Shown here in pieces: positions 12,885 to 14,141 of a stretch of 14,141 bases of DNA (positions are counted from its first letter, which is position 1; each line of letters begins with the position of its first letter). Under the pieces are notes generated by a model, which saw only the letters and a program-made list of their open reading frames with translations, made no database searches and was not told the DNA's origin. The stretch covers positions 1 to 14,141 of the forward strand of contig JAJZQE010000008.1 in the NCBI GenBank assembly GCA_021847685.1, written 5' to 3'. A program made the translations under genes and the position numbers. Origin of the DNA: a bacterium. Its GTDB lineage: Bacteria > Patescibacteriota > Saccharimonadia > Saccharimonadales > Saccharimonadaceae.

Positions 12885-12955
12885 ATTTGGCCACGCAACT
12901 GTCTAGAACATTCACAACTAGGGTCGAATGAAACAATAATCAAAGGAGAACTTTT

Positions 12956-13483
12956 ATGGCAATTACCCGCGATAAAAAGAACACTTTGGTTACAGAATTA
13001 GCTGATTTGTTTGCTACCGCTAAAGGTAGTGTAGGCGCCGCCTACACCGGCCTAAGCGTTGCCGACATGCAACAACTTCGAACCGCTGCCCGTGAAGCCG
13101 GCGTTACCATCAAAGTGGTCAAAAACCGCTTGGTACGCGTTGCTTTAGGACAAAACGAGAAGTTTAAAGCTGCCGACACAAGCCTGCTTACTGGCCAATT
13201 AGTCTACGCTTTTTCAAGCGAGGACGAAGTTGCACCAGCTCAGGTTTTGGCTGCTTTTGCTAAAAAACACCCAGAACTACAGTTAGTTGCTGGTTTTGAC
13301 GGACAGGGTTCATCACTGAACACCGCTACTGTTAAAGCCTTAGCTGAACTTCCAACCAAGGATCAACTCCGCGGCCAGGTCGTCAGTGTTATCGCAGCTC
13401 CACTTACACAGTTCTTGGGCGTCGCAAGTGGCGCACAACGTGGCTTTGCACAAGTATTGTCACAGCGCGCTGAACAAATTTAA
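12956..13483 (+). CDS. rplJ: Ribosomal protein uL10
   Basis: L10 anchors the L7/L12 dimers to the ribosomal stalk through its C-terminal helix and binds rRNA with its N-terminal domain. The family segments are clear: TAKGSVGAAYTGLSVADMQQLR, KVVKNRLVRVAL, and ELPTKDQLRGQVVSVIAAP near 131-149. The 175-residue length is normal. The ATG follows AAAGGAGAA. It is the first gene of the attenuator-controlled rplJ-rplL unit. An unusual 107-base gap with a repeat element separates it from rplL. Confidence 0.97.
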   Translation: MAITRDKKNTLVTELADLFATAKGSVGAAYTGLSVADMQQLRTAAREAGVTIKVVKNRLVRVALGQNEKFKAADTSLLTGQLVYAFSSEDEVAPAQVLAAFAKKHPELQLVAGFDGQGSSLNTATVKALAELPTKDQLRGQVVSVIAAPLTQFLGVASGAQRGFAQVLSQRAEQI

Positions 13484-13504
13484 TTTTGTAACCATATTAA
13501 TTTA

Positions 13505-13578
13505 TAGAAGATAGAAGGTAGAAGATAGAAGGTAGTATAAAGGCTATATTCTAAATTCTAAATTCCATATTCTAACTA
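13505..13578 (+). repeat. 7-bp-phased repeat array, copy B
   Basis: Four purine-rich 7-mers TAGAAGA, TAGAAGG, TAGAAGA, TAGAAGG (13505-13532) and a fifth partial unit are followed, after a short gap, by CTATATT, CTAAATT, CTAAATT, CCATATT, CTAACTA (13544-13578). Each left-hand unit is complementary in five of seven bases (TAGAA/TTCTA) to the right-hand units, so the whole can fold as one interrupted hairpin. It lies between rplJ and rplL and runs directly into the AAGGAG of rplL. It shares the layout and the 11-mer CCATATTCTAA with copy A at 892-986. Confidence 0.85.
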
Positions 13579-13590
13579 AGGAGAATAATC

Positions 13591-13992
13591 ATGGCTGATA
13601 CTGAAATCACCCTTTCTGCTGGTCAGAAAAAAATCGTTGATGAACTCAACAAACTTTCAGCTCTAGAGCTGAGCCAAATCGTAAAGCACCTGGAAGAGGA
13701 ATGGGGCGTAAGCGCCGCTGCTCCTGCCGCTGCCGTTGCCGCTGCCCCAGCTGGCGAAGCCGCCGCACCTGCTGACGAAAAAACTGAATTTACCGTTACT
13801 CTTAAAGAGGCCGGAAACCAAAAAGTTGCCGTTATCAAGGCTGTTAAAGAAATTACTGGCCTTGGTCTTGGTGAAGCAAAAGCAATCGTCGACGGCGCAC
13901 CAGCACCAGTCAAAGAGAAAGCTAACAAAGAAGAAGCCGAAGCTGCCAAGAAACTGCTTGAAGAAGCAGGCGCAACTGTCGAACTTAGCTAG
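13591..13992 (+). CDS. rplL: Ribosomal protein bL12 (L7/L12)
   Basis: L7/L12 is the multi-copy stalk protein that recruits translation GTPases. It has 133 residues. The N-terminal dimerisation helices (about 8-40) contain LSALELSQIVKHLEEEWGV. An Ala/Pro-rich hinge (about 42-63) follows. The C-terminal domain has the conserved KVAVIKAVKEITGLGLGEAK and ends KKLLEEAGATVEL. All expected elements are intact. A strong AAGGAG precedes the ATG. It ends the rplJ-rplL unit and is followed by a terminator, so rpoB is not in the same unit within the visible sequence. Confidence 0.98.
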   Translation: MADTEITLSAGQKKIVDELNKLSALELSQIVKHLEEEWGVSAAAPAAAVAAAPAGEAAAPADEKTEFTVTLKEAGNQKVAVIKAVKEITGLGLGEAKAIVDGAPAPVKEKANKEEAEAAKKLLEEAGATVELS

Positions 13993-14030
13993 TTACCCAA
14001 CATTCGACCAATTTGAATCAATTCACAATT

Positions 14031-14052
14031 ACCACCCCAACGGGTGGTTTTT
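14031..14052 (+). terminator. Intrinsic terminator after rplL
   Basis: ACCACCC (14031-14037), loop CAAC, GGGTGGT (14042-14048), then a T-tract. It ends the rplJ-rplL transcript. The remaining bases to 14141 show no gene or clear promoter. Confidence 0.88.
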
Positions 14053-14141
14053 GTTTTCGGCAAAAACTACAACAATTTTGCTTTGACCGCTTAAATTTAT
14101 GTGGAAAAGTGGGTAATTGGGCTTACTTTTCAGCCTAAAAG

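Noticed and set aside
13623..13949. Minus-strand Ala/Ser-rich reading frame opposite rplL
   Set aside because: It is a by-product of the Ala-rich hinge and GC-rich codons of rplL; no motif.
13736..14086. 116-residue frame overlapping rplL and its terminator
   Set aside because: Low-complexity Leu/Lys/Pro product in a shifted frame, running through the terminator hairpin.

Overview
The window reads as part of the chromosome of a Patescibacteria (CPR) bacterium, most likely a Saccharibacteria (TM7) relative. This is an inference from the style of the proteins: a SecE with a long Lys/Ala-rich N-terminus, an L1 with an extra ~100-residue N-terminal extension, several small membrane-anchored proteins without clear relatives, and a loosened ribosomal-protein cluster. 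No rRNA or other decisive marker is present. TAA, TAG and TGA are all used as stops, so the code looks standard.

Backbone: the normally compact secE-nusG-rplK-rplA-rplJ-rplL block is present in the usual order on the + strand, but it is split into four units. These are secE-nusG (3882-4811), rplK (5775-6200), rplA (6993-7982) and rplJ-rplL (12956-13992). Each unit has its own sigma70-type promoter, and each ends in an intrinsic terminator. Several leaders carry structure: a 19-bp palindrome before secE, an A/U-rich hairpin before rplK, and an L10-type attenuator before rplJ.

Between these units lie other genes. A PsbP-like membrane-anchored protein (minus strand) separates nusG from rplK. 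A GC-richer operon of two tiny membrane proteins (minus strand) separates rplK from rplA. A nucleotide-metabolism island separates rplA from rplJ. On its + strand the island has a HxGH nucleotidyltransferase and a degenerate-nucleotidyltransferase/deaminase fusion. Converging on them from the minus strand is thyA-folA-HIT, with overlapping genes. A 337-residue protein of unknown family follows. Deaminase (dCMP to dUMP), thymidylate synthase and dihydrofolate reductase would together make dTMP from a scavenged pyrimidine deoxynucleotide.

Left flank (1-3783): the tail of an unidentified gene, a YgjP-type zinc metallopeptidase, an orphan six-TM PAS histidine kinase, and a convergent family 2 glycosyltransferase with a membrane C-terminus.

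Most unusual items: (i) a dispersed 7-bp-phased repeat element found twice, immediately before the histidine kinase and between rplJ and rplL; (ii) the pseudo-nucleotidyltransferase/deaminase fusion overlapping a true nucleotidyltransferase; (iii) the GC-rich mini-operon of membrane proteins with a near-consensus promoter; (iv) the secE promoter palindrome; (v) the rplJ leader, with two copies of one octamer competing for a single partner.
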